Shown here: positions 1-7,840 of the stretch, piece by piece
Layout: each line of letters starts with the position of its first letter
How positions within the stretch are numbered: position 1 is the first letter of the stretch
Virus record (IMG/VR): IMGVR_UViG_3300042691_012990
Span: 1 to 31,081 of that record
Source: a virus
Direction: 5' to 3' (one strand)
DNA: 31,081 nt
Position numbers and translations under genes: made by a program
Notes under the pieces: model-generated
The model's database searches: none
What the model saw: the letters and a program-made list of their open reading frames with translations, nothing else
Told to the model about the DNA's origin: nothing

Positions 1-1
1 C

Positions 2-868
2 TTCCAAAGAGCTGCTACATTTGGGCAAAACGTCTACTTCGTCACTGAAGCCTTTGACTTTGACCCAGCATACCCGAACGTCAATACAACGGTCACGTCG
101 CTGTCGTACGGAATTAACACGCTTACTCTTCAAAAAGGCGGAAACGTAAGGATAGTGCTGAACAGTTCTAGCAGAATAGATCTTGTAAATGGCGACTTTG
201 TAAGAGTTGTTGGCAGCTCGAGCTCAACGTATAACCAGACGTATCTCGTGTCATCTGCTGCGGGAGATACGGTGTTTGCGACCCCGTACAACAGCGCTAT
301 ATCTAGCCCATCAAGCGCGAGCGGGGGATCCTTGCGCGTCGACACGTCGAGAGGGATAGACGTAACCGTTTTTGGCGGTACAAGTGCTAGAACATCTTCA
401 ACAGAAACAAGTGTCACTAGAACAGACGCTGACTACCCGTACGACGTTCCGACTTCTGCGGCGTTCGGCAGTGTGTCGTACACTGTCACAACATCAACAA
501 AGGTTGCTAAAACGTCGAGTGACGACGATTTTGTGAGTATTCTTTTCAGACCAATACTTCCGGCCGGCTACCGTGACGCCACGCTTGAGGGTGTCGCCAT
601 ACAGATCGGTGGAGTCGCCGCTAGCAGAATCCAGGTCTACATGAACGGCACCGGCGCCGGAGATCTTAAGTTTGACTCTGGCGGATTTGGAACTATCGCT
701 AACGGATGGATCTATCTGTCAGGTTTTAGTCTTACACCGACGTACGCTGACTACTACTTCTATATTAAAGCCAACGTGTTCCCTGGCTACTATGCTGGCG
801 ACGGTCTATACTACTCGACGATCAAGGAAATACAGTTAAGATACAGCTACGAGACATTGACTGGGTGA
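2..868 (+). CDS. Probable virion/tail protein, 5' end outside window
   Basis: The frame is open from base 2, with no start codon before an internal Met at 155, so this is the C-terminal 288 residues of a gene beginning upstream. The product is rich in Ser, Thr, Gly, Tyr and Val, with short alternating hydrophobic stretches typical of beta-structured phage virion proteins (for example ILPAGYRDATLEGVAIQIGG). There are no transmembrane segments, cysteine clusters or catalytic motifs that I can see. It ends in a GTGA overlap with the next gene, so the two are probably co-translated. I do not recognise a family; a structural (tail, baseplate or decoration) role is inferred only from composition. 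Confidence 0.6.
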   Translation, partial: FQRAATFGQNVYFVTEAFDFDPAYPNVNTTVTSLSYGINTLTLQKGGNVRIVLNSSSRIDLVNGDFVRVVGSSSSTYNQTYLVSSAAGDTVFATPYNSAISSPSSASGGSLRVDTSRGIDVTVFGGTSARTSSTETSVTRTDADYPYDVPTSAAFGSVSYTVTTSTKVAKTSSDDDFVSILFRPILPAGYRDATLEGVAIQIGGVAASRIQVYMNGTGAGDLKFDSGGFGTIANGWIYLSGFSLTPTYADYYFYIKANVFPGYYAGDGLYYSTIKEIQLRYSYETLTG

Positions 869-870
869 CG

Positions 871-2025
871 ATGAAGTACGTAACATTTTTTCAGTTTAGC
901 GAAGATCTGAACATCTACGAAACTCTTCAAGGTGACTTTCCGTCGCCCGATAAGACGTTCTTTCTTCTTGATGCTTACGACGGTCAGACGTCAATTTCTA
1001 AGGTAGAAGATACGTTTGATTTCTCAAGAATCGCGCCTGAGATGATGGATATCTTTAACATAAGAATCCACTCTATCGATGAGCTAAGAGACTACGTCAA
1101 CACTAACTCCGACTATAGATCTACGGTAAGTGACTTAAATCCAGACGTGTTTCATATTTCGTCTCCGCCACCGTTCAACGATCTTACAGATCACAAGAAC
1201 CCCGAGGCATGTCCATTTGAGAACTGGGTGTGGAACTCAGTTGACGGGCATTGGGAGCCGCCGATCAAGCGCCCGCGGCTGTCTAACAACTTCTCATGTG
1301 TATGGAACCAGGCTCGATTGAACTGGGACATCGAGATAGTGAATCAACCAGAAAGAAAGTTTACTGGTTTTCAACTATGGAAATCGGTACCAAAAGTGGC
1401 GTCAAAGACTTATGAGAACGCGTGCTCAGCTAACGACTATACGATCAAAAGCCTTGAGCAGGTCACTCACGGCACCGTAAAATTTGACGTAGAAATCACA
1501 TCGTTCAAGGGCGCGATTGATGCGCAAGAGCAAGGGCGCGGCGCGTTCCCGACGATCAAACGCCATGACATGGCGGTTGACATGGCACCGATCGCGTTCA
1601 TTACGTACAGTGAGCTAGATGAAACGTATGTAGACGTTGTCGGTACTCAGAGGATATGGCAGACACATCCGCAGTGCATGGCACACACGGCGCATGAACT
1701 GTTCAGAATGATCATTGAGTGGGCGTGGTCGCATACGGAGCTTGGGAACAGTGAGCCGATGGCAGTAACGTGCCATAGCGTTTTGCGCGCTCTTCAGATG
1801 CCGTTGAACGTTAGAAACGATCTACTAAACATCGTGCCGCCGCAGCCGGTCGCTAAGTACGTTATGGGCGACTCAACTGCACTTGTCAAAGCAGCTGTGT
1901 CACCGGAGTGCCCTGAATCGTTTAGGTACTGGCTCATGGATGTCTACAGACTGTTCTACAAAAGATTTGAAGGCGAGCAACTGCACGTAGCCTACGACGA
2001 TCTACCGGACTCGTACCCGATGTAA
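871..2025 (+). CDS. Hypothetical protein, possibly virion-associated
   Basis: This 384-residue ORF starts at ATG 871; a GTG at 865 overlaps the preceding stop and would add two residues. Its first third is acidic. Two tryptophan-rich segments follow (ENWVWNSVDGHWEPP and CVWNQARLNWDIEI); this W-x(n)-W-E-P pattern resembles short modules in tail-fibre and neck proteins of large phages. The second half (for example HPQCMAHTAHELFRMIIEWA) looks helical and globular. There is no recognised catalytic motif. Tight coupling to the preceding structural-looking gene suggests a shared assembly role. A 78-base gap separates it from the DNA-metabolism block, so it probably ends a transcription unit. Function unknown. 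Confidence 0.6.
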   Translation: MKYVTFFQFSEDLNIYETLQGDFPSPDKTFFLLDAYDGQTSISKVEDTFDFSRIAPEMMDIFNIRIHSIDELRDYVNTNSDYRSTVSDLNPDVFHISSPPPFNDLTDHKNPEACPFENWVWNSVDGHWEPPIKRPRLSNNFSCVWNQARLNWDIEIVNQPERKFTGFQLWKSVPKVASKTYENACSANDYTIKSLEQVTHGTVKFDVEITSFKGAIDAQEQGRGAFPTIKRHDMAVDMAPIAFITYSELDETYVDVVGTQRIWQTHPQCMAHTAHELFRMIIEWAWSHTELGNSEPMAVTCHSVLRALQMPLNVRNDLLNIVPPQPVAKYVMGDSTALVKAAVSPECPESFRYWLMDVYRLFYKRFEGEQLHVAYDDLPDSYPM

Positions 2026-2062
2026 AAACAGTCTTGCTATGAACACGTGCAGACGGTTTACA

Positions 2063-2068
2063 TATTAT
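2063..2068 (+). promoter_or_regulatory. Weak -10-like element TATTAT
   Basis: TATTAT lies in the 78-base gap before the gene starting at 2104, about 35 bases upstream of its ATG. No convincing -35 hexamer sits at 16-18 bases. It is listed because the gap is the first real spacer on this strand and precedes the DNA-metabolism block. Confidence 0.25.
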
Positions 2069-2103
2069 GATTCAACTAGTTCGCTACGAAAGATGGTATT
2101 CGC

Positions 2104-2580
2104 ATGATACAGGTAAAAGACGGGGATAGAATCCTTCAGTTCAACGGCAAGCTTCTTGGTAAGTCGTCGTCGTGGCGCAGAGACTCGCTGCGCTGGATCG
2201 AGTTTGAACTGTACAAAACTGAGAGCGGCTCGTATGTTTTGTCTCGAGTCGGTGTCTCAGTTGTCTACCACGCTGCAACATGCCACCTTGTCAAACGGTA
2301 CGGCCTTAGCGAGGTGCCAACACAGTCGGTTACCGCGCCACGAGAGCTCGTCCCGTGCGAGATCTGCAATGCCTCGCTTTCAGCCGCGGTTATCTTTCCC
2401 GAGAAAGACCGCAACTGGGCGCAGGTAAGCGAGGACCCAAACGCGGTTCTTGAGGCGCTCTATAAGTACGATGAAAGCGGAGCAAGGTATCTTACGCACG
2501 TCGCCCAGAGACTGCTCGAGGAAGCGTCAAGAATCGACAAAGGCATCGAGACAGTTTACCGTATCGAGGTCATCCCCTGA
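2104..2580 (+). CDS. Hypothetical protein with possible zinc-binding Cys/His cluster
   Basis: The product has 158 residues and starts at ATG 2104 after a non-coding gap, with only a weak ribosome-binding site (AAAGATGG). A central cluster of His56, Cys60, His61 and a C85-x2-C88 pair (TCH... then PCEIC) could bind a metal. The N-terminal half is beta-like and basic, and the C-terminal third is helical (ARYLTHVAQRLLEEASR). I do not recognise a family. Its position directly upstream of the nucleotide kinase/hydroxymethylase genes places it in the DNA-metabolism block, but a separate -10-like sequence before the next gene means it need not be in the same transcript. Confidence 0.6.
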   Translation: MIQVKDGDRILQFNGKLLGKSSSWRRDSLRWIEFELYKTESGSYVLSRVGVSVVYHAATCHLVKRYGLSEVPTQSVTAPRELVPCEICNASLSAAVIFPEKDRNWAQVSEDPNAVLEALYKYDESGARYLTHVAQRLLEEASRIDKGIETVYRIEVIP

Positions 2581-2609
2581 TCGGTCATCTTTTCTGCTAA
2601 TAGACGTTA

Positions 2610-2615
2610 TATATT
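2610..2615 (+). promoter_or_regulatory. Weak -10-like element TATATT
   Basis: TATATT (within GTTATATATTAG) sits 25 bases upstream of the kinase ATG at 2641 in a 60-base spacer. No good -35 hexamer is seen. It could drive the nucleotide-modification and replication genes that follow. Confidence 0.3.
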
Positions 2616-2640
2616 AGACCGCCAAAGGACGGATTGACGA

Positions 2641-3642
2641 ATGTTTATAGTTTTGGAAGGCGCAGACGCTTCTGGTAAAAGTACTCTTGCTGCCGAGATT
2701 AAGCAACAGCTACGGTTAGCAAACCCACGTACTGAGGTGCGGGAGTTTCACAAAGGCAAGCCTGAAGAACTTACGCGTCGCTGGGTGCTGCACGAGTATG
2801 CCGTTGATATCGAGAACATTGACTGGACAGACGAGATTGCCGTGTCTGACAGATGGCACTGGGGCGAGGTAACGTACGCACCCACGAAGCGACCCGAGAC
2901 GTGCAAGGACGAGTACGGTCTTCTTGGCGTTGCCGGCTGGCGTTGGGTGGAGCTGTTTCTCGAGTCTCGTGGAGTGACGCAGTGCTGGGTGTATCAGCCT
3001 CTCGAGGTCATCACTGAACGGATCAATAGCCGCGGCGACGATTTTGTAGATGCGCACGAGCTTGCCGGTATTCTTGATAGATATGAGTTTGGCTACAACA
3101 AAGCGTACAACGTAGAGCTGAAGGTTACCGTACCTCAAGGCGAAAAATATGTTAAATACGCCGCCGACGTGATAATCGACGCTGCCACGAAGAAGTCTAT
3201 GGCAGCGAAACCGCTTTCTAAGTTTCCGATGTACATCGGCCCTAGACACCCGAACGTTCTTCTAATCGGCGACAAGAGAAAAGACCCTACCGAGACTATT
3301 CTCCCATTCATGCCTGTCAACGGCAACTCTGGAGACTATCTGCTGTCTTCTTTGCCGGAGCTTGGCTGGCGCTCATGCGGAATCATCAACTCAGATGACT
3401 TTGACGAAAACTCGTTGCATGATCTGCTTGATGTGCTCGGTGGGCCGAGGATAGTTGTTCTTGGCAGATTAGCTGAAAAGAAAGTTCGCCAGTGCGGCCT
3501 AGAAGAAGAGCGATACGTAGTTCTTCCACACCCGCAATACGTCAGAAGATTCCATCACGATGATCGTTTTGAGTACGGCCAGGCGATCATGAGCTTCGCC
3601 TATAACAGAGATGAAAGGTACACACATTGGATACTTCCGTAA
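2641..3642 (+). CDS. Deoxynucleoside monophosphate kinase fused to a uracil-DNA-glycosylase-like domain
   Basis: This 333-residue protein appears to have two domains. Residues 1-190 look like a thymidylate-kinase-type P-loop kinase: Walker A GADASGKST at 7-15 and an SDRWHWGE segment near 69-76 resembling the DR-x-E/Y substrate loop. It should transfer phosphate from ATP to a dNMP. Residues 196-333 have the layout of UDG-superfamily proteins: a GDKRKDP loop (210-216) where family 4/5 enzymes have GExPG, then LPF-x-NGNSGDYLL (221-235) like the PFxGxxGxLL segment, a central IVVLGRLAEK strand-loop, and LPHPQYVRRF (295-304) like the HPS-x-x-R motif. The next gene encodes a probable dCMP hydroxymethylase and overlaps this one, so a modified dCMP is the natural substrate guess. 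The kinase call is fairly secure. The glycosylase-like domain is a motif-level inference and its activity is unknown. Confidence 0.8.
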   Translation: MFIVLEGADASGKSTLAAEIKQQLRLANPRTEVREFHKGKPEELTRRWVLHEYAVDIENIDWTDEIAVSDRWHWGEVTYAPTKRPETCKDEYGLLGVAGWRWVELFLESRGVTQCWVYQPLEVITERINSRGDDFVDAHELAGILDRYEFGYNKAYNVELKVTVPQGEKYVKYAADVIIDAATKKSMAAKPLSKFPMYIGPRHPNVLLIGDKRKDPTETILPFMPVNGNSGDYLLSSLPELGWRSCGIINSDDFDENSLHDLLDVLGGPRIVVLGRLAEKKVRQCGLEEERYVVLPHPQYVRRFHHDDRFEYGQAIMSFAYNRDERYTHWILP

Positions 3643-4487
3643 AGCTTATTCATATCGAAGATGGCGTCAACGGCTACGTTGATCTTGTCAATCACGTGCT
3701 GCGCCACGGGAAGCCTGCCGCGCCGCGAGGATTCAATACGCTTGAAATAGAAGACGCAGTTATCTACATCGATGATATCTTCGCCGCTCTGCCGATCGGC
3801 GTCGGCCGTGGCACTGTCCCCGGCATCGGTGCCGTTGAGGCTTGCCAACTTCTTGGCGGTGTAAGCACGCCAGAGACAGTCATTGCCGTCGGCCCGCAGT
3901 TTAAGAACTATGCCGAGGACAATGGGATATTCCACGGCGCGTACGGTCGCAGAACCAATGGCCAGTACGACTACGCGATCGAGAAACTGAAGAATGATCG
4001 CGACACGCGGCAGGCTGTTGTCACCATCTGGAACCCAGAGTACGACAACCAAGAAGGTAAGAGAGACTACCCGTGCACTGTCCTCCATCAGTTTAGAATC
4101 AGAGACAACAAACTAAACATGAGCGTGTACATGCGATCGAACGACGTGTGGCTAGGAGCAGCGTATGACTTCTTCCAGTTTACGAGGGTTCAACTCGCGA
4201 TGTGTAGCGTGCTTGGCGTTGAGCCTGGCGCATACGCTCATCATGTTGGGTCTTTGCACATTTACGAGTCAAACTACGCGGCCGCGAACAACCTTAAGAA
4301 AACCGACAAGGTTGAAGCAGTGCCGCCTATCTACGGTGATACGTGGGATGAAGTCAAAGACTCGGCAATAGCGATCCTGAACTCTGTAAAAGATCACAGT
4401 TTGTTGGACTCTCTTTCTTCGCAGGAGCGGTGGTATGCTAGTGCCATGATCACAGCGATCGAAAAGAACAAAAGAAAAGAGGCGTGA
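3627..4487 (+). CDS. dCMP hydroxymethylase-like enzyme (thymidylate synthase superfamily)
   Basis: The 286-residue protein has the ThyA fold signature: nucleophile Cys150 in DYPCTVLHQF, phosphate-binding MRSND (169-173), LGAAYD (176-181) and GSLHIY (208-213). Three features point to cytosine rather than uracil. Asp181 replaces the Asn of the thymidylate-synthase LPFN motif that reads dUMP. The residue after the catalytic Cys is Thr instead of His. MRSND and GSLH match what I recall of T4 gp42. The predicted reaction is dCMP plus methylene-tetrahydrofolate to 5-hydroxymethyl-dCMP; a 5-methyl-dCMP product cannot be excluded. TTG 3627 is chosen because AAAGG lies 8 bases upstream and no other start precedes the conserved part. 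It overlaps the kinase by 16 bases. Confidence 0.83.
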   Translation: MDTSVKLIHIEDGVNGYVDLVNHVLRHGKPAAPRGFNTLEIEDAVIYIDDIFAALPIGVGRGTVPGIGAVEACQLLGGVSTPETVIAVGPQFKNYAEDNGIFHGAYGRRTNGQYDYAIEKLKNDRDTRQAVVTIWNPEYDNQEGKRDYPCTVLHQFRIRDNKLNMSVYMRSNDVWLGAAYDFFQFTRVQLAMCSVLGVEPGAYAHHVGSLHIYESNYAAANNLKKTDKVEAVPPIYGDTWDEVKDSAIAILNSVKDHSLLDSLSSQERWYASAMITAIEKNKRKEA

Positions 4488-4675
4488 TGAGTGGCGATTG
4501 GGATGACGAATACTCTTCACCGATGAAGGAAGCCGCGGTGAGTATGCACGAAATGTACCTCACCTTGCGTGAAGCCGGATTCTCCAGACGGGACGGTCTT
4601 GAGCTTATCGCCAAGATGCTAATCACAGGCATTGCAGAAGCCTCGATAGAAGACGACGAAGATGACGAAGATTGA
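4487..4675 (+). CDS. Small acidic conserved phage protein
   Basis: The product has 62 residues. ATG 4487 overlaps the preceding stop as TGATG and has GAGG four bases upstream; GTG 4484 is possible but too close to that site. The middle is a predicted helix pair (HEMYLTLREAGFSRRDGLELIAKML) and the C-terminus is almost purely acidic (EDDEDDED). Small proteins with this 'MHEMY-x-LREAGF' pattern recur in actinophages beside nucleotide-metabolism genes, as far as I recall, but have no known function. It lies between the hydroxymethylase and the deaminase and is translationally coupled to both. Confidence 0.65.
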   Translation: MSGDWDDEYSSPMKEAAVSMHEMYLTLREAGFSRRDGLELIAKMLITGIAEASIEDDEDDED

Positions 4676-5157
4676 TGGACGATACAAGACCTTCTTGGGA
4701 TGAGACATGGCTTGCAGTAGCCGAAACTATTGGGCTTAGATCTCGATGCTCGCGCGCGCAGTTAGGCGCCGTGATTGTTTCTAGCGAGCAAAGAATCTGC
4801 GCAACAGGTTACAACGGCCCTGCGGCTGATTGGCCTGAACAAGGTACGTGCAGTCTGTGGTGCCCTCGAGCAAGAGGTGAAGCCCCGCTAGACAATATGT
4901 ATGATGCTTGCCCAGCGATTCACGCTGAGGCAAACGCGTTGCTATATGTAGACCGCTCGAGTGTCGCCGGTGGGACACTCTACGTGACGAGCGCTCCGTG
5001 CATGCAGTGCGCTAAGTTGATAACAAACTCTGGTCTTGCGCGCGTCGTATGCAGACTGCGTTCTGCCGATCTACATCGTAGACCGTACGACGTGTTTGAG
5101 TATCTAAAGAAGTGTAAGATCGAACTAACAGTAGTTAAGGACGACGACGTTGAGTGA
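4675..5157 (+). CDS. Deoxycytidylate (dCMP) deaminase
   Basis: The 160-residue zinc deaminase has the catalytic HAE motif (His83-Glu85), zinc ligands PCMQC (Cys109, Cys112), and the ATGYNG loop (43-48) typical of dCMP deaminases. The length fits the family. It should convert dCMP to dUMP, feeding dTMP synthesis. This enzyme and the neighbouring hydroxymethylase both draw on dCMP, as T4 cd and gp42 do. Extra cysteines (CSLWC at 59-63 and Cys79) flank the active site as in phage dCMP deaminases with a second zinc site. ATG 4675 overlaps the previous stop as TGATG; TTG 4672 is an alternative. Confidence 0.88.
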   Translation: MDDTRPSWDETWLAVAETIGLRSRCSRAQLGAVIVSSEQRICATGYNGPAADWPEQGTCSLWCPRARGEAPLDNMYDACPAIHAEANALLYVDRSSVAGGTLYVTSAPCMQCAKLITNSGLARVVCRLRSADLHRRPYDVFEYLKKCKIELTVVKDDDVE

Positions 5158-6973
5158 CAACGACCTTTCAAATGTGCAACTGCACCTTGTTGACAACGTG
5201 CAGAAGGCACAGGATTTTCTGCACTGGCTTGGGCAGAGAAGACCGTACAACGCTATCTCGGTAGACACTGAAACCGGTGAGCTGCCCGGAAACCCAAGAG
5301 ATCACGCACTGTCGCCGTGGCACGGCCGTCTTCGTCTCGTGCAGGTTGGTGATGGTGAGCAGGGCTGGTCGATCCCGTGGGACGAGTGGTCGGGCGTTTT
5401 CTACGAGGCAATGGACAAGTTTGACGGTCCGTTGATCTGCCATAACATCGCGTTCGAGGCGCGCTGGTTTGATGTTCAGTCCCGATGGGATATTCCGTGG
5501 CATCGTGCACACGACACGATGATTATGGCACACGTTGTTGACCCGCTTGGGTCTGGCGCTCTAAAGCGTCTTGCCGCTCTTCACATCGACAGTCGCGCAG
5601 TTGCTCTACAAGAGACACTCGACACTGAACTAGTTAAGAACGGGTGGACGTGGGGGACGGTTCCCACTAACTTTACGCCATACTGGTCGTACGGCGCTCT
5701 TGACTGCGTTTTGACAACTCGTCTGTGGGAGATGTTCTATAAGCAGTGCGGGCCTGACGGTCCGTATCAGCGCGCGTACGAGCTTGAGATGGCGACACGC
5801 AAGATCGTGACGCGCATGGAAATCAACGGTGCACGAGTTGATCTTGACTACTCACAGAGAAAGTACGATGAACTTACAGCGTACACTGAATCTGTCAAGA
5901 AGTGGGCGAAGGACACGTATGGCGGAGTGTCTATTACGAGCAACGTTCAGTTGGTCCGCCTGTTTGAGTCACTTGGCGCAGAGATCACCGAGTTCACGCC
6001 TACAGGTCAGAAGTCATGCACTAAGGACCAGTTGAAGATCCTTGCTCGTGACGGAAATGCTGAAGTGTCTACTCTTGCTGACACCGTTCTTAAACAGCGC
6101 AAAGCTGACAAACTTGCTGGCACGTACTTCTCTAATTTTCTTACAGAGTCTATTGACGGCATCGTTCACCCATCGGTGAAAACTCTCGGTGCTCGTACTT
6201 CTCGTATGTCGATCACAAACCCGGCGCTACAAACGTTGCCTAAGGGCGACGATGTTGTGCGCCGCGCCTTCATCCCTAAGGACGATGATCATGTGATTAT
6301 CACGAGCGACCTTGACCAGGTCGAGTTCCGTATGTTTGCGAGTCTGTCGAATGACACCAACCTCATCAATCTGTTTCATCTTGCCGATGCGACAGGGTCC
6401 GACCCGTTCACCGAGATTGGTCGTGAGGTCTACAACGATCCGGGGATGCAGAAATCAGACAAGCGTCGTGGTCTGATCAAGAGCATGATCTACGGTCGCC
6501 TGTACGGCGCTGGCGTTGCTAAGCAAGCGTTGACAGCCGGCGTTGCTGAGATTCAAATGAAGCAAACATCTGACGCGTTCGACAACAGATTCCCGGGAAT
6601 GTCATACTTCCAGAGACAGATAGAAGACATCGGGATGCGAAGACTCAAGTCGGAAGGCCAAGGCTACGTCTACACGTGGACTGGTCGCAGATTGCCGTGC
6701 GACGAAGGAAGAGTCTACACGCTTGTCAACTATCTCATTCAAGGTGGAGCTGCAGAGGTTTTTAAGTCGAATCTTGTAAAGCTCGACCAAGCAGATCTGA
6801 CAGAAATGTTGATCGTCCCGGTGCACGACGAGATCGTGCTGCAGGCCCCTCGAGAAGATGCTGAGGAGATCAAGCAACTTGTTAGACAGTGTATGACAAC
6901 AACCGACGGTTGGGCAGTGCCGCTTACCGCTGACGTTGATGGCCCGCTTGAGACATGGGGTGACAAGTACTGA
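5150..6973 (+). CDS. Family A DNA polymerase with 3'-5' exonuclease domain
   Basis: The replicative polymerase has 607 residues and no 5'-3' exonuclease domain. The N-terminal proofreading domain shows DTET (Asp39, Glu41), HNIAFE (98-103) and YGALD (181-185); the usual Asp of ExoII is Glu103. The polymerase domain shows TSRMSITNPALQTLP (350-364), motif A SDLDQVEFR (386-394, Asp387), motif B K444-SMIYG with Tyr448, and motif C VPVHDEIV (557-563). Tyr448 is at the position of T7 Tyr526 and of Klenow Phe762, so this is a T7-like tyrosine polymerase. The apparent start is TTG 5150, overlapping the deaminase by 8 bases with TAAGGA upstream. It would have to accept modified dCTP if the neighbouring enzymes work as proposed. 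Confidence 0.95.
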   Translation: MSDNDLSNVQLHLVDNVQKAQDFLHWLGQRRPYNAISVDTETGELPGNPRDHALSPWHGRLRLVQVGDGEQGWSIPWDEWSGVFYEAMDKFDGPLICHNIAFEARWFDVQSRWDIPWHRAHDTMIMAHVVDPLGSGALKRLAALHIDSRAVALQETLDTELVKNGWTWGTVPTNFTPYWSYGALDCVLTTRLWEMFYKQCGPDGPYQRAYELEMATRKIVTRMEINGARVDLDYSQRKYDELTAYTESVKKWAKDTYGGVSITSNVQLVRLFESLGAEITEFTPTGQKSCTKDQLKILARDGNAEVSTLADTVLKQRKADKLAGTYFSNFLTESIDGIVHPSVKTLGARTSRMSITNPALQTLPKGDDVVRRAFIPKDDDHVIITSDLDQVEFRMFASLSNDTNLINLFHLADATGSDPFTEIGREVYNDPGMQKSDKRRGLIKSMIYGRLYGAGVAKQALTAGVAEIQMKQTSDAFDNRFPGMSYFQRQIEDIGMRRLKSEGQGYVYTWTGRRLPCDEGRVYTLVNYLIQGGAAEVFKSNLVKLDQADLTEMLIVPVHDEIVLQAPREDAEEIKQLVRQCMTTTDGWAVPLTADVDGPLETWGDKY

Positions 6974-7293
6974 TGAACCGATACCTTGAAATGGCTCTAG
7001 GGGTCGCCTCGAAGAGCAAGTGCAGACATAAGCACGGTTGTGTGGTTGTTCGTGACGGGCGGATCGTTTCGACGTCGACGAATAAGAAGATCGGTGACCC
7101 AGCGACGGCGTGGCGAACATCTCATGTTCATGCCGAATTTGCTGCTATCACCGCCGCAGGTTCTCTTGCGGTCGGGTCGAACGTCTATATTGCCAGAATA
7201 GCCGCAGATGGGTCTCCGGCTCCGTCGAAGCCGTGTAAGAAGTGCGAAAGTATACTGTTAAGGTCGAAGGTGGCAAGGGTGGTGTGGACATGA
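6973..7293 (+). CDS. Cytidine/deoxycytidylate deaminase-like zinc protein
   Basis: This short protein (106 residues) of the same fold as the dCMP deaminase has HAE at 53-55 and PCKKC with Cys88 and Cys91. It lacks the GYNG loop of the dCMP deaminase at 4675-5157 and is a third shorter, so the substrate probably differs; I cannot tell whether it acts on a nucleoside, nucleotide or nucleic acid. The segment SPAPSKPCKKC is typical of a small actinophage deaminase family, as I recall it. Its ATG overlaps the polymerase stop (TGATG) and its stop overlaps the next ATG (ATGA), so it is firmly within the replication operon. Confidence 0.8.
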   Translation: MNRYLEMALGVASKSKCRHKHGCVVVRDGRIVSTSTNKKIGDPATAWRTSHVHAEFAAITAAGSLAVGSNVYIARIAADGSPAPSKPCKKCESILLRSKVARVVWT

Positions 7294-7754
7294 GGTTTAT
7301 TTTGGCTGTTGACCCTGGAAAGAAGAGCGGCGTCGCTTTGATTTCCTATGAGAGCGGCCTAGAACCGCGCCTCTTGGCCTCCGGCGAGTTTCTTATGGAA
7401 GAATACCATACTCCGATTCTTGGGGCCATTAGCACAGCCAAACTGGCTGGCGCACAGTTAGATATCGTCTGTGAGAGGTTCACAATTAACGCTCAGACGG
7501 TAAAAAATTCTCAGGCGCCGTTTAGCCTCGAGCAGATCGGCATCTTAAAGTATCTGATGCTCAGCAACGACATTGACCCTGGTACTTTGCTGTTTCAGTC
7601 ACCGTCTGACGCTAAGAAGATGTTTGACAACAGCGCACTGAAGAAACTCGACCTTTGGCATCGTGGTGGAGAAGGTCACGCGCTGGACGCGATACGCCAC
7701 GGTCTTCTGCGTCTAGTGAAGATCGGTTGGGCGCCATTGCGGCTCCTTGAGTGA
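7290..7754 (+). CDS. RuvC-like Holliday junction resolvase
   Basis: The 154-residue protein has an RNase-H-like layout. Asp8 lies in the first strand (LAVDPGKKSG), Glu62 in IVCERF, and HALDAIRHGL (His130, Asp133) at the C-terminus, matching the acidic residues of RuvC-type resolvases. It would cut branched recombination or replication intermediates before packaging. ATG 7290 overlaps the deaminase stop (ATGA) and places the MRFILAVDPG strand at the N-terminus as in the family; an in-frame ATG at 7242 would add 16 unrelated residues inside the preceding gene. It ends the first replication transcript before an 86-base gap. Confidence 0.8.
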   Translation: MRFILAVDPGKKSGVALISYESGLEPRLLASGEFLMEEYHTPILGAISTAKLAGAQLDIVCERFTINAQTVKNSQAPFSLEQIGILKYLMLSNDIDPGTLLFQSPSDAKKMFDNSALKKLDLWHRGGEGHALDAIRHGLLRLVKIGWAPLRLLE

Positions 7755-7781
7755 ACATACTAAGAAAAAATTGCATGCGTG

Positions 7782-7811
7782 AAGACATTTCCGCTTAGTA
7801 TGTGATACAGT
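7782..7811 (+). promoter_or_regulatory. Putative extended -10 promoter before the helicase gene
   Basis: In the 86-base gap after the resolvase gene, AAGACA (7782-7787) and TGATACAGT (TG 7803-7804, hexamer 7806-7811) are 18 bases apart. The block TTTCCGC between them also occurs in the candidate promoter near 17387. It would drive the helicase-to-SSB genes. Based on sequence pattern only. Confidence 0.35.
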
Positions 7812-7840
7812 GACAGATAACGAACGACAAGAGGTGTTGA

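Noticed and set aside
3627-4487. Annotation as ordinary thymidylate synthase
   Set aside because: The dUMP-reading Asn is replaced by Asp and the residue after the catalytic Cys is Thr rather than His; a cytosine-specific relative fits better.
7242-7292. Upstream start for the resolvase gene
   Set aside because: The added 16 residues overlap the deaminase gene and displace the first RNase-H strand from the N-terminus; ATG 7290 with its ATGA overlap is better.
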